Shown here: positions 22,837-34,986 of the stretch, piece after piece
Layout: each line of letters begins with the position of its first letter
Position numbering within the stretch: position 1 is the stretch's first letter
Assembly: GCA_028274465.1 (NCBI GenBank)
Contig: CM051455.1
Span: 114,613,547-114,677,546 of the forward strand
DNA from: Plantago ovata
Taxonomy: Eukaryota; Streptophyta; Magnoliopsida; Lamiales; Plantaginaceae
Reading direction: 5' to 3'
DNA length: 64,000 nt
The notes under the pieces: generated by a model
Told to the model about the DNA's origin: nothing
Seen by the model: the letters and a program-made list of their open reading frames with translations, nothing else
The model's database searches: none
Made by a program: the position numbers and the translations under genes

Positions 22837-23460
22837 TTGCGTTCGAGTAGCTATGTTTTGGTGCTTTCGAGTTTCATATGTAGGTTTTGTGTATGAGTAA
22901 CTTTGACTCATTTATTTTGTCAGACTTAGAATTATTGTGTTGTTGTTGAACCAAGTTTGGAGCTTTCTTCATATTTTGTTGTTTTTAGAAGTGGGCAAGT
23001 CTGGAACTCTTATGATATTGAAAGATTGAACATGTAAGAACCTTGAACTTGTGAAGGCGCCTTATGCTTTTGGTCTTGCTTGGGCGAGAGTTTTAACATC
23101 ATTGTAGATTTCTTGCAATCTTGTTATTGTAGTCAGACTGAACTAATACTCGAATGTAGGTAGAGAAGCTTAAGTTGTACCTTTGATAAAAGTAATAATG
23201 TAACATGCATAATGTGGAAATGACTTAGTTTCATAATCTACTAATCAGGTCTGTTCGGTGTGTGCCTGGCAGTATCAGGTACATGGTTGCCTCCCTCTTC
23301 TGCCCCCCGAGTCCAAGTACGAGATCGTAGGGCTTGTTCTTGGACTTTGTTCCTAATTTCCTGCTTCCGAGCTTTTCAGTCTGTGTGGCATCTTCGTCAC
23401 TTGATGTTGTCAGGATGTTCATTTGCTTTGGGGTGAAACAACCTGTGGAGTGCCCAAAAG
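22837..23460. other. Region downstream of the antisense gene
   Basis: No gene is recognised. It is T-rich on the plus strand, consistent with a 3' UTR of the antisense gene. The short frames on both strands lack family features. Confidence 0.5.
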
Positions 23461-23881
23461 GAAGGGACCCCCCTGGGGGGGGGGGGCAATAAACCGACCT
23501 GCTACCGGGTTAGTTGACCGGCATGCCCCTTGTCAGATCGGTGTGGTTTTAACGAGAAATCAATCTCATGAGACAAAGTTGGATTGTACCTCCAATGTTG
23601 GTGGCGGAGCTGCATATTTGGATCTGATGCCTTACGGTGGCAGGCATCTTGAAGACGACTTTTTTGTAGAAGTCAGTGACTCTTCATGGAGCCTTTTGGC
23701 GGCAAGCGTCTTTAGAGATCGTTCACTAGGCACTCTGACAGCTTAGTCAGGTGGTTGAGTTGTAAAAGGATCAGTGGACCCCCCTGGAAGGGGGGGGGGG
23801 CAATAAACCGACCTGCTACCGGGTTAGTTGATCGGCATGCCCCTTGTCAGATCGGTATGATTTTAACGAGAAATCAACCTC
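23461..23881. repeat. Two direct repeats of about 110 bp with G-runs and AATAAA
   Basis: Copies at about 23461-23570 and 23768-23881 share 'acccccctgg', a run of 10-11 G, 'caataaaccgacctgctacc', a 'ggcatgccccttgtcagatcgg' block and a 'ttttaacgagaaatcaa' tail. They lie between the ends of two convergent genes. Each has AATAAA directly after a G-run, so a role in 3'-end formation is possible. Confidence 0.85.
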
Positions 23882-23894
23882 GAAAATAAATGTA

Positions 23895-25660
23895 TTAAAA
23901 GTGATACCTCTTCAAGTGGATGGCGTTCCAGCTGTTGTGAATTGGACGTCCGCCTGCAGTTCGTAGGCGCCATTGCCTACCATTTTGATGATCTTGTAGG
24001 GGCCCTCCCAATTCGGCCCTAACTTTCCAGCTCCTACTTCTTTGGTATTCTGGAATACGCGCCGTAGCACACAGTCGCCTTCCTTGAATGTACGGATTCG
24101 TATGTATTTGTTGAAGCATTCTGCTGCCTTATGTTGATATGCCGCATTTCTCATCATTGCTTTTTCACGAAGTTCATCGATCGTGTCGAGTTCGTGTTCT
24201 AACTCAGTGCCATTGTGTTGTTCGTCGGCCATTTCATACCTCGCGGTAGGGAGTCCGGCTTCTACTGGAATGACTGCCTCAGTGCCATAAGTCAGGCTGA
24301 ATGGAGTTTCTCTTGTTGGAGTCCTTGATGTGGTGCGGTAGGACCATAGAACAGCTGGTAGTTCGTCTGCCCAGGCTCCCTTAGCATGTGTTAGCCTTTT
24401 TTTCAAGCAGCTCATGATAGTTTTATTGGTTGCTTCGGCTTGGCCATTCGCTTGCGGGTATCTTGGTGTGGAGAATGTAAGCTTGATTCCCCCGTCTCGA
24501 CAGAAGTTTTGCAACCCGTGACTTATGAATTGGGAGCCATTGTCTGTGACGATTTCATTTGGGACTCCAAACCTGCAAATGACATGTTTCCATATAAATT
24601 TTTTAACTTCAGTGTCCCATACCTGCTTGTAAGCTTCTGCCTCTACCCATTTGGTGAAGTAGTCTGTCACTGCGAGCATGAATACACGTTGGCCTGGGGC
24701 GGTTGGCAATTTTCTGACTATGTCCATTCCCCACTTCATGAAGGGCCAAGGCGTGATCGTCGAATGTAACTTTTCAGCCGGAAGGTGACTGACTTGCGAG
24801 TGTCTTTGGCATGGGTCACACCTGGTAACAAAGTCTTTCGAGTCTCCTCTCATGGTCGGCCAGTAGTACCCTGCTGTGAGCGCACGGTTTGCAAGGCTTC
24901 TTGCTCCGGAGTGATTACCGCATTCACCTTCATGTAACTCAGATAGAACATATTTAATCTCGTTAGGAGCTACGCACCTGAGCAGAGGACCTGAGAAAGA
25001 TCTCTTGTAAAGTCGGTTGTTGTGGATAGTGAAGCGTGCTGCTTTGGCTTTTATCCTTCGTGCTTCAATTTTATATGTTGGGAGAGATCCACTTTCCAGG
25101 TATGAAATTATTGGAGTCGTCCAATTTGGCTCTGTAGTTATCTCGGCTACAGTCTGGTCGGGTGACTCTTCTTTCCATGTTGCTGGCCATTGAATGTATG
25201 ATATTGGGATCGATGTAGATGTTGTGGTTTGGATAGATGAGCCTAAGTTGGCTAGGGCGTCTGCTTGGCTGTTTTCTATTCTGGGTACCTGTAAAATAGA
25301 GAATTCTTCGAAGGCGGCCTTCGATTCTTTGGCGACTTTGAGGTATGCATCCATCTTTGGGTCAACTGTCCGGTAGGATCCCTGCAATTGGTTAACTATC
25401 AATTGTGAGTCTGAGTATACCTGAATGTTCTTTATTCCCATGTCTCGAGCCAAGTTCATGCCGGCTATTAATGCTTCATACTCAGCTTCGTTGTTGGTCG
25501 CTTTGAATCCACATCTAATAGATCGTTGAATTATGTCTCCTTCTGGTGATGTGAGTACCATACCAAGTCCACTGCCTCTGATATTGCTTGAGCCGTCAAC
25601 TGAGAGTTGTCTTTTTCCTGCAAGCAAAGAAGTTCTTTTTCGGCTTGACTGCATTCACTT
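23895..25660 (-). pseudogene. Tat second RNase H and integrase
   Basis: It begins with an archaeal-type RNase H: V-D-G-S-S-N, N-N-E-A-E-Y-E-A-L and V-Y-S-D-S-Q-L-I-V carry the acidic residues. Integrase follows, with a His/Cys zinc region (H-E-G-E-C-G-N-H, C-D-P-C-Q-R-H), catalytic residues in W-G-M-D-I-V, V-T-D-N-G-S-Q-F and N-G-Q-A-E-A-T-N, and a G-P-Y-type end (L-G-P-N-W-E-G-P-Y-K-I). The frame open from 25654 closes early at 23912; the natural C-terminus (W-N-A-I-H-L-K-R-Y) lies in another frame ending at 23895, so an indel sits near 23955. A shift at an A-run near 25605 separates this part from the first RNase H. The catalytic residues are intact. Confidence 0.9.
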
Positions 25661-27167
25661 GGTGCGAAGTCGACGATGAAGTCTGCGAGGGCTTGTGACT
25701 TGATAGCGGTGCGAGGCTGGAATGAGATTTCATGCTTGCTGAGCTCTACTGCCCACTTTGCTAGTCTTCCTGAAAGTTCTGGTTTATGTAAGACGTTGCA
25801 AAGTGGGAAGCTAGTAAGAACAGTGATAGGGTGACACTGAAAATAGGGGCGCAACTTTCTTGCGGCAGTGACTAACGCAAGGGCTAGCTTCTCCAGTTGG
25901 CTATATCTGGTCTCTGCATCTAGTAACGACCTGCTTACGTAATAAACTGGTAATTGGTTCCCATCTTGCTCCCTTACCAATACTGCACTCAATGCTGCGT
26001 CTGAAATTGCCAAGTACAAGAACAAGGTTTCTCCGTCATTGGGCTTGGAGAGCACTGGTGCTGTAGTAAGGTAGCGCTTGATCTGTTGTAAGGCGCCCTC
26101 ACATTCTTCTGTCCATTGAAAATCCTTGCTTTTCCGTAGGGTATCAAAAAATGGTTTGCATTTTTCTGATGACTTCGGAATAAATCGGCTCAGAGCGGCT
26201 AGTCTCCCATTAAGTTTTTGCACGTCCTTAACACTTTTCGGGGAGGGGATGTTAGAAATGGATCGGATTTGATCGGGGTTTGCCTCAATACCTCTCTGTG
26301 TGACTAAGTATCCGAGGAATTTTCCAGAAGAAACTCCAAAGGAACATTTGGTCGGGTTCAGCTTCATGTTGTATTTGCGGAGGACTGAGAATGCCTACTG
26401 GAGGTGATCTAGGTGTTGATCCGCAACGAGGGATTTGACGAGCATGTCGTCAATATATATTCCATAGTGTCCCCCAACATACTAGAGAACATTCGGTTAA
26501 CCAGTCTTTGATAGGTGGCTCCGGCATTTTTAAGTCCGAATGGCATGACCTTGTAGCAAAAGGTACCCCGCTCCGTGACAAATGAGGTTTTCTCTTCATC
26601 TTCTGGATGCATCAATATCTGATTGTAGCCTGAGAAGGCATCCATAAAGCTTAGGAGCTCATGCCCAGCCGTGGAATCTACCAACATGTCAATGTGTGGT
26701 AGGGGGAACGAATCTTTCGGGCATGCCTTGTTCAAGTCTGTAAAATCGATGCACACCCGCCACTTACCATTCTTCTTCTTTACCACGACCACGTTTGCTA
26801 GCCAGTCTGGGTAGTGGACCTCTCGGACAGATCCAATATCGAGTAACTTCTGGATCTCCTCGTTGATGATTTTGTTGCGCTCTGGGGCAAATTTCCTTCG
26901 TTTCTGTCTGACTGGCGGGAAGTCTGGGTCGACTTGAAGTTTGTGAGTGATTATTTCCGGATCAATTCCGGTCATGTCCGTGTGCGACCAGGCAAAACAG
27001 TCGTGATTTCCTACAAGAAAAGATATTAGTTTACCTCTGAGTTCTGGTGTCAGCCTTGTCCCGATCTGAACCTTGTGATCCGGGTGGTCTGGATGAATCT
27101 GTACTTCGTCAAGCTCTTCCATTCCGGGATGATCTGGGTCAGATGGGGGGTTGACTTGCTGTAATTG
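25531..27167 (-). pseudogene. Tat reverse transcriptase and first RNase H
   Basis: RT motifs are visible: V-V-V-K-K-K-N-G-K-W-R-V-C-I-D-F, F-M-D-A-F-S-G-Y-N-Q-I and M-P-F-G-L-K-N-A-G-A-T-Y. The frame from 27122 runs out at 26409. The catalytic Y-I-D-D-M-L is present but in another frame, because about two bases are missing just before it (about 26465). An in-frame TAG (26395-26397) follows in H-L-Q-*-A-F-S. From 26367 the thumb and RNase H continue (F-L-G-Y-L-V, V-Y-Y-V-S-R-S-L, Y-S-Q-L-E-K-L-A-L-A). The product would copy element RNA and degrade it; this copy cannot make it as one protein. Confidence 0.92.
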
Positions 27168-29451
27168 CTATAATTTAGTGGCCTTTGATTTAAGTGTTTC
27201 CATATAGCAAGCCCTGGCTTCACGTTGTTGGCCGTTAATCTCCTTGACTCCCCATTTGGTCGGGAAGCGAATAACTTGGTGGTAAGTGGATGGTACTGCT
27301 TTCATCTCGTGAATCCATGGTCTGCCTAGGATAGCATTGTAACTCGATGGGCTGTCGACAATCAGAAATTTTGTAGGCAAGTTGACGCCTTCTGCATAAA
27401 CATGGAGGGTGACACTTCCGATCGTGTATTTTCGTTCTCCACTGAATCCATATAGCGTCGTAGGCTGTCTAAGGATGGATGTCTCCTCTATTCCCATTTC
27501 TGAGAGAGCATCTAAGAAAATGACATTAGCAGAGCTCCCATTATCAATGAGAACTCTCTTAGTGAGACAGTTTGCAATGTGAATTTTGATAACTAGAGCA
27601 TCATCATGCGGACTGATTAATTGCTTAGACTCAGAATCTGAAAAACTAATAGTTGTATCTGAAAAGGAGGCATCTTGTATTCTGCTAACATTGAGCTCAG
27701 GTTTTACCGCTTGCCTGGTGTGGCGCTTTGCAGCAGAATACGAGATGCCACTGACCTCCGACCCCCCTGAGATTACATTGATTACCTTATTGGTCTTAGG
27801 GGGCTCGGGCGGATCAGTGCCCTGCCGATTGGCTAGGGTCTTTTTACCTTTGTCAGAGAGAAACTCCGTCAGGTGCCCTCTCTTTAGTAACTCAGCAACC
27901 TCCAGTCTCAGCGAAATGCATTCGGATGTTTTGTGCCCATGATCTCCGTGAAATTCACACCATTTGTTTGAGTCTCTGTGTTCTGCAGGGGTCCTTAGCT
28001 TTCCTGGCCATCGAACTCTGTCGCCCATGCCTTTCATCACTGCTACACATTCATCGGGTTCTATGCTGAGGGAGTATTCTGGTGAAGCTCGATTCTGATC
28101 TTCTCGGTGGGCCTGTGCGGCGATTTGAATCTGCAAAGGGCGCCTGCCTTCTTTCGGTTGTGTATGGTTTGGAGCGATGGTCAGAGACTCTGCGTTCCAC
28201 TCGCCTGTCACTTTTTGGCTCCCTGCGGTCACTCTGTTTTGGATGGGGCACTCTGTTTGCATCATCTTCCTCCCACTTTATTTGTGCCCAAGCTTTGGTG
28301 AGCACGTCTTCCATTGTTCGGCAAGGGTACATAGTTAGCTCCTTGTACAGTCCAGAGTCTGCCGGGAGCCCTTTTCGGAAGGCGTTCACCGCTGTGTCCT
28401 TGTTGCAATTAGGGATTGAGACTTTTTCTTTATTGAATCTGCCTACATAGTCTCTCAAAGATTCGTTAGGACGCTATCGGACGCTATATAAGTCGTCCGA
28501 CATTTTCAATAATTTACGACTACTAGCGTACTGCTCTACAAAACAATCAATTAATTGTGCGAAAGAGCTAATGCAGTTGTTAGGGAGATTGGTATACCAC
28601 TGTAGCGCCGGACCTACCAGACTGGATCCAAATCCCTTGCACATGCATGCTTCGCGGAGGTCTCGAGGAATGGCTATAGTGAACATTCGCTGCTTGTATT
28701 GCGATACATGATCGTCTGGGTCCGTCATTCCGTCATAGAGCTTCATTGACTGGAAGCTAAATTTTTTGGGCATCTCAACCATCGCAATGCCGTCCACGAA
28801 AGGTGAGTCCGCAAAGCTGTTCGGCAAGCTTTTCTTGATAGGGGCTGGCACTCCAGGGATCCTCTGGATCATTTCTTCCAAACCTTTGAGCTTGGATGCG
28901 AGGTCATCGGTCTGACTACCTGCAAGAGATGTTAGCAAAGGATTGGCTGAGTTTGGGTTGCTTACACTCGTTTGATTCTGCGGTGAGGTCTCAGTGCGCC
29001 TTTGAGTATTGACATCCTCGAAGGAGACTCTTCTGTCTGCCTCGGGGTGAGTAGTCTGCACAGCGGCTCCAGACGGGTTGCTCGATACCTGTGTGAGAGG
29101 AGTGATGGGAATCGCTCCATCCTGGTCCTCAAAGGTCAGACGGCGCGCCTCAACTTGGTCATGCAATGGAGTTGCAATGATCGGATCCTGATGATTTGGG
29201 CGAGGCGAGCTTGCTTCTATCATCTGGGCGGCGTTTTGTACCTGGAGGCTGGTGGATGGGTTCTGCTGGACCAGAGCATCCATTTTTTCCTTCAAGGCAA
29301 AGTTTTCTTCTCGAACAATACGATTCTCAGCTTCGAGTTGCTGGAATCTGGCGTTGTTTTCCCTCATCTGGGCGGCCAAGGCTTGGAGTTGAGCGTTGAC
29401 AGTGTTGGCGTCGAGCTCGTCGCTTACGTGTCCATCTTCCAAATGAGACAT
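27168..29451 (-). pseudogene. Tat Gag and protease
   Basis: Gag should start at ATG 29451 (M-S-H-L-E-D-G-H), just inside the primer site. The frame is open further into the LTR but that part is not coding. It contains a coiled coil (R-F-Q-Q-L-E-A-E-N-R-I-V), the retrotransposon Gag core (L-Y-D-G-M-T-D-P-D-D-H, A-L-Q-W-Y-T-N-L-P), an in-frame TAG at 28474-28476 (V-R-*-R-P-N-E-S-L), a frameshift between about 28265 and 28090, then a C-x-H-C-like W-C-E-F-H-G-D-H-G-H and protease with V-L-I-D-N-G-S-S-A-N-V-I-F. The frame ends at TAG 27168-27170, and the same frame continues into RT. That stop is followed by CAATTA. Confidence 0.9.
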
Positions 29452-29488
29452 GGTACTCGCTAGTGAATTGCTTGATTTGATAACCGGG

Positions 29489-29506
29489 GCCCCACGGTGG
29501 GCGCCA
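29489..29506 (-). promoter_or_regulatory. Primer-binding site of the Tat element
   Basis: On the minus strand TGGCGCCCACCGTGGGGC lies three bases after the 5' LTR end. I could not name the tRNA with confidence. Confidence 0.75.
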
Positions 29507-29509
29507 AAT

Positions 29510-30427
29510 TGTAGAGGCTCTGAATCTACAATCACGGATTTGAACGGATTGAGGGGCTCCAGCGACCTGAAAGCAATACAAAAGCGACCTAGAGCGGTGA
29601 GATTCAAAGGTGACACCGGTGTGGTGTCGACCGAAGGCACTCCGACGCTCAAGTTAGTACGTTTGTGATAGACGATATAAAAATAGATTCGAATAATGAA
29701 TGAAATAAACTTATCCTTGTTATTCTAGAGAAATAGAGAGTCAGCCGTGGAACTGGATATGCGAGGTTGCCTCGGATTTGATATCACCGGAGTCTGACTG
29801 AATTAATGGCCTTGAGCGTTGTGATTGGTTGTTAGTTTTGGAATGGAGAGTGCCTGACCAGTAGGGTTTCAGGGTTGTGAGATTACATGTGCTAGAGAAG
29901 ATATTTTCGTCGGAGGCGGACTGGAGAATGATCGTAGAAATTAGGTTTTAGCTTAGTGTGAGAATGCTATTGTTTCAAGTATGATGTAGTGAATGTTCGA
30001 TGCCCTTTCGTTCCAGTGGCTCTCCCTTATATAAAGAGAATATCCGAAAGAGTCTTTGGTCAGTTGAATGAGATCCCGAGATTTGAGGGTTGTTCCTCCT
30101 ATCTCGAGTCGTGGATGACTGACTCTTCGAAGCGAATCAGTTAGAGTCTGACTCGTAACTGAATGCTTGCCTCTGACAGGATGTGGAAATTACCCTAATT
30201 TTAGTCGGTCGAATTTGTTATAGAAAGACTGATGCTTAGTTTGGGCTTGTATGTCCATTTGGCCCTGAACCAAGAATGTAATGGGCTTAGTGACCCTCTC
30301 AATAACTGGACTATTCAGAGTGAAACTGGATCGCAATTATGAACTTGATCGTGAGCGACCCTGAATGGACCTGCTCGCTCAGTGGTCCTCTTGACCAAAA
30401 CTGTAGAGGCAAATTATTACCATTACA
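29510..30427 (-). repeat. 5' LTR of the Tat element (intact)
   Basis: 918 bp; on the element strand TGTAATGG..CCTCTACA. By eye it differs from the split copy at about four or five positions. It is flanked on the right by GTCTT. Confidence 0.92.
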
Positions 30428-30432
30428 GTCTT

Positions 30433-31236
30433 CAGTGAGTTGCATGGTGAATCCAATATCTATTATGACTATCATAATAATATTGATACGCTGGCCAGCG
30501 GTTTAACCAATCACAACTATGAACGACTATGAGCAGTGCTCTCCTGTGCTACACGTGAGAGATGAATCCTTCACAGAATCACTTATCACCCCCATTTGTA
30601 TATAGCCATAATCCCGGTCTGTACCTTGTATCAACTGCTTATTCATAGCTGACTCGGCGGGACCCCCAAAGATATGGAGCAACAAATGTGATGATAAAGT
30701 CCCGTAAGTCCAAATGACGACTGGCATAACTTCGACAACTTTCCGGTTTCCATAGACACATTAGTGTAGAGTATACATGATGGGAGTTTCTGGTGGGTAC
30801 TTCCATTGTTCGGTAATCACCCTTCGAACAACTATGCGCAATTATGGGAACGTTTCTTGATTGTCTAACAATCCGTTCCGTGGCCGTGGGATCGGCTCAC
30901 AATTGCTCCAACAAGTATAACCTCCACGTATACTAGTCTCGTCTGGTTCATTCAGACCCCTACATCCGAGATAAACCTCGACTAGGGAGAGTTTGGGATA
31001 GATGATAACTCACAAAGCTCCCACTATCTGTGTGATCGGTCATCTATCCGAGGGGACATGTTTGATATCCATACAGACAGGAATATAGATATGACATGCT
31101 GTATGCCTGGTGTAATATAAATATGAAAGCGATACTCAATAGTAAAACAAACAAACATATATTATATTACGTTGACCTGTGTAATAGTACATATATGCCC
31201 TTTATTAGGGTCATGTGCCCTTAATAAAGACTGTCA
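30433..31236 (-). mobile_element. Copia-like solo LTR, right half
   Basis: Continuation of 9628-10835 after the Tat insertion. No coding sequence is recognised. It ends at 31236 next to CTAGG, the copy of the duplication at 9623-9627. Confidence 0.6.
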
Positions 31237-31241
31237 CTAGG

Positions 31242-32030
31242 ACATATACACTATCAAAGAGGTCTTCCGTAAGTACGCCAGAGATTCTGCACAATCTGAG
31301 GCAGTCATACCAATCCACATCACCAGTGAGGAACTAGACCGAGGTGAAGCATGAAGCTTATCCGAGGAGTATTCTGAAGTCGAAGATATCAGTAAGGAAG
31401 ATGAAATTGCACATGCAGGGCAAGTTGAAGATGACCTTCGTATAGAAAAAGTTTTTGAAGGGGTTGAAGTAACTGAGCAACTTATGGAGAAATTCAGCTT
31501 GTTAGAGTGTGCGGAAGTAGAAGAAGTTCGTAGACTTAAAGATGGGAGAAGATTTGAAGACGACACCCCCTGGAGGTGGGGGGCGGTTCGCCCGGCATGG
31601 GGGGCGAACCGCCCCCCATGACCAGTGAGCTGGGGGGCGCCCAGATCACCCCAGGCGGTTCGCCCGGGGTGGGGGCGAACCGCCCCCCAGCTCCAGGGAG
31701 CTGGACGACTCCAGCTCCCCTGTTTTATCACTCGAAGACGTTCACATCAATCCAAAGCTACTTCCTACCGTTACTACTAAGGTTCCTGAGTATGAAGAAG
31801 TGAATCTACTCCTCCGAGGTGGAAAGGTAACTAAAATTCTTAATGTTGTACGTCCTAAACATGTTGAATCTTCTGTGACTGACAATGCAGGAGCAAACAA
31901 GGAACAAGAAGTTGGGCAAAGCTCGATGGAATCTCAAGTGCAGGACGATACACCTCGACCACCTGAAGGAGACGTAGTCAATGATGAGGAAAAGGGGGAC
32001 ACAACCGATATTACGGAGGTACTCCATAAG
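31242..32030 (+). pseudogene. Gag-only element, acidic region after Gag
   Basis: After the solo LTR the element sequence continues in a different frame (I-K-E-V-F-R-K-Y) with an in-frame TGA at about 31356. An acidic part follows (S-E-E-Y-S-E-V-E-D-I, V-E-D-D-L-R-I-E) and then a GC-rich hairpin cluster, after which open sequence carries on to V-N-D-E-E-K-G-D-T-T-D-I-T-E-V-L just before an inverted solo LTR at 32031. The acidic character parallels the E-E-E-S-S-S-S-E-D-E segment before the protease in the gag-protease element at 39656. No protease active site is visible here. Confidence 0.5.
31565..31705. repeat. GC-rich GGCGGTTCGCC hairpin cluster inside the gag-only element
   Basis: GGCGGTTCGCCC and its complement GGGCGAACCGCC alternate four times in about 140 bp, with G and C runs beside them. 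The same motif is in the GC-rich block of this family's LTRs (6732-6767, 7109-7150, 35330-35393). Confidence 0.85.
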
Positions 32031-33180
32031 TGATGAGTGCGAATTTGTCAGGTTCGAACAATCAAATAAATTTGTTTTAAGCCAAAGGTAACTTACAACT
32101 ACAACGAAAACTAAGCACGTAGTGTAGCAGTAAAATAACCTCGAGTGTCGATTTCTAAGGACTATAACTAACTTAATCTAATTTAACTTAAACTATAAAC
32201 TCAATAAACGACTTAGAACATATTTTCTTATCAATATAATGGAAGTTAGTGATAGTATGGTCATTCAAAGCAGCGGGTTAATAATCATGCATGAAGTACT
32301 TGAACGTTTGCATAGAGATCTAAGATCGTGAATTGTCCAATGTGTTCTATAACACTACGAAGATAGAGGGCTTAGATAGATCGAAGAAATAAAGCAATAA
32401 GTCAAGTCTGAATCGCGTTACAGCCAATCATGCATAATTAAGAACCCTAGCTAAGAAATCACATACTATCACCAACGATAGATTTAGCTACTCATAGATA
32501 TATCGTAATCAACAAGAATCAGAGCAAGATTGAATGAAAACATGTTGAAAGAAATAAATAAAAGCAGAAAAATCGTGAGATATAAGTTACCAACGAAGGG
32601 CGTCAATCTCCGAAGAATTGCAAACTCACAAGCAAGAATTGATAAACAACGAGGTCCAATTGCTATGCTTTATCCTCCAAATCGACAAGAAAAAGATGTC
32701 TCTATGCTAAGAATTCCCAGAACAAGCTCTGGAGAATTCGTCTCTAAAACTAAGGTGAAAAGGCATGAAAAACGTAGAATAGGCGAAACATATATATATA
32801 GTTGCGGATTCGCCTCCCGGGCGGTTCGCCCAGGACCTCCAGAGTCGGCTACGCGTCTTCTTTGAGTTGGTTTCCTTTTTGGACTCGAATTTTGCCTTCT
32901 AGTGATCTTTAAGCCTTGAAACTCGACCCCTAGACTTCAAAACTCGTCCGGAAACTTCTAGATACACCACGGATGACCTTGAAGCACCAAAACTTCGTCC
33001 TCTTTAACATAATTTGCCCATAAAAATACGTTTTTCACCTAAAACCTGAAAAATGCAAAGAAAAGGGAAACGTGACACTATTCTAATAAAATGCACTAAA
33101 ATATAGCTAAATTAACATAGAGGATAGCTAAATTGGTGAAAAAAGGTCTCGAATGAAAGTGTAAAATACACGTTCATCAA
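32031..33180 (-). mobile_element. Inverted solo LTR of the same Athila-type family
   Basis: This is the reverse complement of the LTR seen at 6768 and 34987, more diverged, from TGATGAACG (minus strand, at 33180) to the other end at 32031. Flanks ATAAG and ATGAG are a likely 5-bp duplication with one change. It contains a single GGCGGTTCGCCC hairpin (about 32816-32836). Frames that are open inside it are not genes. Confidence 0.8.
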
Positions 33181-33460
33181 TGAGTCCTCCAACCCATATA
33201 TGCCCCCGAAACCTCATATGCCATTCCATGGTAGGATCAAGCTGGCCAAGAAGGGTACACAGGAGTCGCCACTATACAAGCACCTCGCTGAAGTCGAAGT
33301 TAATATTCCACTATTGGTGAAGTCTTTAGCGGATATTCCTCCAAAGCAAAACCGTCCATTCCCCATGGTGAGATCGATGAAGCTTCCTAGGTCTCTTTGC
33401 TACACCGGACCAAGAGAATGGCGCCCACCGTGGGGACATACTCTTGAATCGCCAGCTTGA
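33181..33460 (+). pseudogene. Remnant of the linker after Gag in the gag-only element
   Basis: An open stretch (about 33200-33460) has P-K-P-H-M-P-F-H-G-R-I-K-L-A-K-K and V-E-V-N-I-P-L-L-V-K-S-L-A-D-I-P, resembling the 'lPFP-R..K....F...f..l.inIPf.eaL..mP' linker found between Gag and protease in Athila-type polyproteins. It continues the coding-like sequence ending at 32030 once the inverted LTR is removed. The end is not defined by a recognisable domain. Confidence 0.5.
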
Positions 33461-34986
33461 AGCTTTACACATGTCCATTCTGGTATACTCAGCCGACAGA
33501 GGCCAAACATTCGGTAACATCTAGTATCACTTTGCATTCCTCATTCTCTTTTGCTAGGGACTAGCTTGAGCTTCATGTGGCGGGGGGGGGGGGGGGGGTG
33601 TTATGTGAACTATGATGTTAGTTTTTGGATGGCTTATTGGTGTTGAGTATTGTATCTTGCATTTTGTTTGCACGTTTACCGCTTTCTTTTGTTTGCACGT
33701 TTACCGCTTTCTTAGGATTTAGTTGCATTCATTCTAGTATAGTTTTGCATGTTTTGCGTGGAGTTTATTGCCAAATTTTTTGAACTTTTTTATTGTATAG
33801 ATTAACTAGTTATGACCATTGACCATGCATTGCATCTCTATGGATTTGTTTGAGGTTTTTCTCGCTTGGCTTGTCACATTTGTTTATGCACTTAGTTAAG
33901 CTTGGTAGTCTCGACATCACTAAGTGGTGTTTTCTCTACTGCGGTTCACGAAGGCCTTTATAATAAGATGATGCATGTTAGAGTCTTGTGGTTGTTTCCC
34001 GTGTGATTATGTACCTAAGAGGCAACAAGTCTTCACCTTGCTTTGAGATTTCTAAATGCCTAGGAAGGAGGTAGTGTGAGATTGTGTGATCCTTTGTTTG
34101 AAACCTATTCTAACCAATAGGTTTGGGGAGGGGGTTATACTTTCATTATGGCTTGTTATTCGTTTTTGATTCATGTGAGTTTGTTTTTCTTTTTCGTTAG
34201 TGTGTGCTCCAACCTATTCTTTCGAATAGGTTTGGGGAGGTCGTTTGTAGTGTCAATGTTATTTTCTTTTTCGTTGTGCTACTGCTGGCTATATACAAAA
34301 AAAAAAAAAAAAAAAAAAAACAAAATCGAAAAATTTCCAGAAATCTGGAAAAGAGACCCAAAAAAGCAAAGAAGGGTCCAAAGAAAGCCAAAAAGCAGTT
34401 TAGCAAAGTGTTGTTTCGTTTGTCATGTTTTGTAATGTTCGTAATCGAGTTGTAAATTCTATCTTTTGTTTGTTTCGTGTCATCTGTTCTTGACCACCCT
34501 CGTCCTGCCATTTAGGAAGTGGTGTTTAGTTTTAGACTTTGCTTGAGAGTTGGGTAGAATAGGGGAGTGTTGTCTTTTAGGGAACCCTCATTCGTTTGAT
34601 GAGAGCCAGTATTGGTTCGACCTCTCTTGAGGGAAAGTCTCAACTTGGTGAACAGTAGTAAGCCCTCAGTTTCATAGGCATGGGGCTACCATTTGTATTC
34701 TAACATGTTTCATTGTGTCATCACTGACTAGGTCCAGGTAGAGAATGTTACGAGAGACTATCTTGTTAACATAGTGCATATGTGAATGTGTATGAGTCAA
34801 TCGAGGCATTCTTCAACCTATATCCATGTTATGATTTGTATGGTCATTGTTCATAAGTTTTTGATAAATTCAATAGATTTGTTCATCTTATTTGGCATGA
34901 GACTCCACTTTGTGTGTTGCATTGGTTTTTTGCATTAGAGTCTAGCTAGGTGCTTGAGGACAAGCAAAGGTTCGGTTTCGGGAGTT
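33461..34986 (+). other. 3' non-coding region of the gag-only element, with hairpins and purine tract
   Basis: No gene is seen. It holds a run of about 18 G (about 33581-33598), two AACCTATTC/GAATAGGTT hairpins followed by 'tggggag' (34102-34130 and 34211-34239), a 24-base A run (about 34297-34320) and the tract 'ggacaagcaaaggttcggtt' leading to TTTCGGGAGT before the LTR. The layout matches 41935-43389 in the other Athila-type element. Confidence 0.7.

Noticed and set aside
29452..29652. N-terminal extension of Tat gag into the LTR
   Set aside because: It crosses the primer site and LTR end; the first sensible start is the ATG at 29451.
31237..31731. 164-codon minus-strand frame across the GC hairpins
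   Set aside because: It overlaps the plus-strand acidic gag remnant and the GC-rich palindromes; no start context or family features.
34102..34455. Lysine-rich or Phe-rich protein around the A-run near 34300
   Set aside because: It comes from a 24-base A run in a retrotransposon 3' region and has no family features.
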